Of a DNA stretch of 6,927 nucleotides, positions 5,548 to 6,927 are shown one piece after another. Under the pieces are notes generated by a model. That model did not search any database. It saw only the letters and a program-made list of their open reading frames with translations, and was not told the origin of the DNA. Source of the stretch: JAUVXY01 sp964392345 (GTDB taxonomy: Bacteria > Actinomycetota > Humimicrobiia > Humimicrobiales > Humimicrobiaceae); the NCBI GenBank assembly GCA_964392345.1, contig CAYMPQ010000074.1:1-6927 (forward strand). Direction: 5' to 3'. The first letter of the stretch is position 1, and each line of letters starts with the position of its first letter. Made by a program: the position numbers and the translations under genes.

Positions 5548-5581
5548 AATCAGTAGCATCTCCTTAATGTTTTATTTTGAA

Positions 5582-5612
5582 GCAATATAACATAAAATGA
5601 AACTTATTGCAA
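5582..5612 (-). promoter_or_regulatory. Toxin-antitoxin promoter with overlapping inverted repeat
   Basis: On the - strand TTGCAA (complement of 5607-5612), a 17-bp spacer, and extended -10 TGTTATATT with TATATT as the complement of 5584-5589; the start should be near 5577. The half-sites GCAATA (5582-5587) and TATTGC (5605-5610) form an inverted repeat with centres 23 bp apart, covering both promoter boxes. This is the arrangement expected of an autoregulatory ParD operator, although binding is inferred only. Confidence 0.65.
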
Positions 5613-5685
5613 CCATGATGAGCGCTATTTTGAAATTTAGGGTTAATTCTTTTAAATTGTTAATTGTTACAAATTATAGCTATAC

Positions 5686-5713
5686 TTGCCGCTATAGTAG
5701 TAATTATTATAAA
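5686..5713 (+). promoter_or_regulatory. Candidate promoter of the MBL-fold hydrolase gene
   Basis: TTGCCG (5686-5691), a 16-bp spacer and TATAAA (5708-5713), predicting a leader of about 30 nt. A second possibility just upstream is TTGTTA (5657-5662), an 18-bp spacer and TATACT (5681-5686). Either would drive the hydrolase gene away from the toxin-antitoxin promoter. The 136 bp between the two promoters and the hydrolase start contain no gene that I can support. Confidence 0.45.
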
Positions 5714-5748
5714 TTCCCTTATGGGTATAAAAATAGAAAGATGTTTAA

Positions 5749-6534
5749 ATGGCTTATAGAAAATTGGAAGGCATTTCTAAAATCTCAGTTAAAGACATTG
5801 ACCTTACCGTTGTTTATGATAATAATCCCTACAGAGAAGGTTTAAAAACTGCCTGGGGCTTTTCCTGTCTTATAAGAGTAGCTGGAAAGAATATTCTTTT
5901 TGATACAGGAAGAAATGGTACCATACTTATGGAGAATATGAAGGAATTAAAAATAAGTCCTTCTGCTATAGACATGATAGTTCTTTCACATGTCCATGAT
6001 GACCACACTGGAGGACTTAGCAGCTTTCTAAAAGAAAATAATAGGGTTACGGTTTATATAGCTGAAAGCTTTCCTGAAAATATCAGTCGTGAAATTGAAA
6101 AATATGGTGCAAAGGCTGTTAGAGTAAAAGAGCCATTAGGGCTCTGCAAGGGAATTTGTTCTACCGGAGAGCTTGGAACTTCTATTAAGGAACAATCCTT
6201 AATAGTCAAAACAAATAAAGGACTTATAATAATTACAGGTTGCGCTCATCCCGGAATAGTAGGTGTAGTAAACATGGCGAAAAACCTAATGGGTGATAAA
6301 GTTCTATTAGTATTAGGTGGCTTTCATTTAGGTGATAAGAGTAAAAAAGACATAGCTAGAATTGTTTTTAGCTTTAAGGAAATGGGAGTAAATTATGTTG
6401 GCCCCAGCCACTGTACAGGAGATAAAGCAAGAGCTATATTTGAAGAAGAATACAAGGATAATTTTATTAGTGTCGGTGTAGGGAAAGAAATAAAAATATC
6501 ACAGAAGCTGCAGAGCTCCTTATTGCAGGTTTAA
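5749..6534 (+). CDS. Metallo-beta-lactamase-fold hydrolase, COG1237 type
   Basis: A 261-residue MBL-fold protein of the COG1237 group, which includes proteins labelled 7,8-dihydropterin-6-methyl-4-(beta-D-ribofuranosyl)aminobenzene-5'-phosphate synthase. That label derives from a methanogen enzyme and should not be taken as the function here. Metal ligands are all visible: H81, H83, D85 and H86 in SHVHDDHTGG, H167 in GCAHPG, and H221 in PSHCTG. Family motifs VVYDNN (21-26), WGFSCLI (36-42), FDTG (51-54) and GGFHL (190-194) are in the expected order. No signal peptide is seen, so it is cytoplasmic. The ATG at 5749 follows GAAAGA, a weak binding site. The first 17 residues precede the usual family start and may be an extension. 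The family normally ends soon after the VGVGKEI stretch; the last 11 residues are probably read from unrelated sequence, because a coding-like remnant overlaps here. Confidence 0.88.
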   Translation: MAYRKLEGISKISVKDIDLTVVYDNNPYREGLKTAWGFSCLIRVAGKNILFDTGRNGTILMENMKELKISPSAIDMIVLSHVHDDHTGGLSSFLKENNRVTVYIAESFPENISREIEKYGAKAVRVKEPLGLCKGICSTGELGTSIKEQSLIVKTNKGLIIITGCAHPGIVGVVNMAKNLMGDKVLLVLGGFHLGDKSKKDIARIVFSFKEMGVNYVGPSHCTGDKARAIFEEEYKDNFISVGVGKEIKISQKLQSSLLQV

Positions 6535-6620
6535 TTACTTCCCTTGGATGGACTATGTCCGCAGTGAGAGAACCCTGGGAAATAAGAATCTACCTTGATA
6601 ATGAAATTGTCTATTCATGA
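6471..6620 (+). pseudogene. Coding-like C-terminal remnant without a start, overlapping the hydrolase end
   Basis: In the frame two bases ahead of the hydrolase frame, an open stretch runs from after TAG 6468-6470 to TGA 6618-6620, about 49 codons. It contains no ATG, GTG or TTG before its protein-like part begins near 6498. The translation from there reads like real protein: EAAELLIAGLITSLGW, then MSAVREPWEIRIYLD and NEIVYS, with balanced composition and two tryptophans. I do not recognise the family. It looks like the end of a gene whose front was lost when the hydrolase gene, or the DNA carrying it, was joined here. It could also be chance, but such composition in this AT-rich DNA makes that less likely. 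Confidence 0.45.
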
Positions 6621-6683
6621 ATGGTAATAAAATTTTCTTGATTCTGACAATCATTATGGATATATGATTAAATTTTCGGATTA

Positions 6684-6926
6684 TTAAATATTGTCATAAA
6701 GATATTTTCTTAAATTTTTATTTATATTTCTTAACACGCAATTTAAATCTGGAAGACTTTTTACTTGATTAGACAAATGTGTTTTCCACATTCGCTCTAT
6801 TGTAGTCTTTTTTCGCTCAAGTATTTTTTTAACATTGTTGATATTAATTCCTTTAAAAATTGCTTTCTCTGCAAAAGCAGATGGTAAAGAACCAAAATCA
6901 AGCTTTTGTTTAAAAAGAAAATCTAT
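6684..6926 (-). CDS. C-terminal fragment, possible AbiEii/AbiGii-type nucleotidyltransferase toxin
   Basis: An open frame entering from the right edge on the - strand and ending at TAA (complement of 6684-6686) gives the last 80 residues of a protein. It is Lys-rich and helical. The pattern GININNVKKILERKK, then IERMWKTHLSNQVKSLPDLNCVLRNINKNL, resembles the C-terminal helical region of AbiEii/AbiGii-family proteins, where a Trp-containing helix precedes an L-P-x-L/F segment and a final 'I..NL' helix. The nucleotidyltransferase motif that would prove this (GGT...D.D near the N-terminus) lies outside the window. In AbiE systems the toxin pairs with an AbiEi antitoxin encoded upstream, which here would also be outside. 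The gene converges with the hydrolase gene; the 149 bp between them hold the remnant and no clear terminator. That it is coding is likely; the family call is a tentative one from pattern memory. Confidence 0.5.
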   Translation of the reverse strand: MDFLFKQKLDFGSLPSAFAEKAIFKGININNVKKILERKKTTIERMWKTHLSNQVKSLPDLNCVLRNINKNLRKYLYDNI

Positions 6927-6927
6927 A

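Noticed and set aside
5597..5845. 82-codon open frame on the + strand before the hydrolase
   Set aside because: It overlaps the hydrolase start in another frame, has Tyr/Lys-rich low-information sequence and covers the two promoters; the hydrolase frame is clearly the real one.
6649..6669. AATCAT/ATGATT hairpin as a terminator between the hydrolase and the right-edge gene
   Set aside because: The stem is only six AT-rich pairs with a 9-nt loop and no clean T-run follows.
1..6927. CRISPR array, riboswitch or T-box
   Set aside because: No regularly spaced repeats are present, and none of the leaders is long enough or shows a known conserved core.

Overview
The window looks like chromosomal DNA of a low-GC, Gram-positive anaerobe of the Clostridia type. 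The reasons are the AT-rich composition, strong AGGAGG-type ribosome binding sites, frequent TTG start codons, an A-type RNase P RNA, and the gene set Nif3 / C4 zinc-ribbon coiled-coil protein / RNase HI. No species can be named from the sequence alone.

Layout. The left edge (1-786) holds the tail of an unrecognised zinc-ribbon protein on the + strand (3-224), a 70-aa two-helix membrane protein on the - strand (348-560), and a 226-bp AT-rich spacer with small repeats and a good + strand -10 box. The centre-left is a housekeeping block read on the - strand: nif3-type metal protein (3591-2461), COG1579 zinc-ribbon protein (2468-1707) and RNase HI-like protein (1706-1215). These three are translationally coupled (8-nt overlap, then stop and start abutting). 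They are followed after 40 bp by rnpB, the RNase P RNA (1174-787), which has its own promoter starting 6 bp after the RNase H stop codon. Diverging from nif3 across a 105-bp gap is a 366-aa SIS-domain protein of the bifunctional phosphoglucose/phosphomannose isomerase family (3697-4797, +). A tRNA gene with anticodon CAU (4879-4803, -), most likely the isoleucine tRNA-Ile2, ends 5 bp from that gene's stop codon.

Right of the tRNA the content changes to accessory genes: a ParD-like antitoxin and RelE/ParE-like toxin pair (5547-5039, -), a COG1237-type metallo-beta-lactamase-fold hydrolase (5749-6534, +) diverging from it, a short gene-like remnant without a start that overlaps the hydrolase end (6471-6620, +), and the C-terminal end of a protein that may be an AbiEii/AbiGii-type nucleotidyltransferase toxin (6926-6684, -), which runs off the window.

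How the genes relate. The nif3-COG1579-RNase H-rnpB block joins RNA-processing functions under at least two promoters. The toxin-antitoxin pair has a strong extended -10 promoter embedded in an inverted repeat that could be its operator. The points most worth checking are the apparent loss of the catalytic glutamate in the isomerase-family protein, the toxin whose family-like N-terminus seems to begin at an AUU codon, and the coding-like remnant fused out of frame to the end of the hydrolase. I see no CRISPR array, complete insertion sequence, prophage structural gene or clearly novel multi-gene system.
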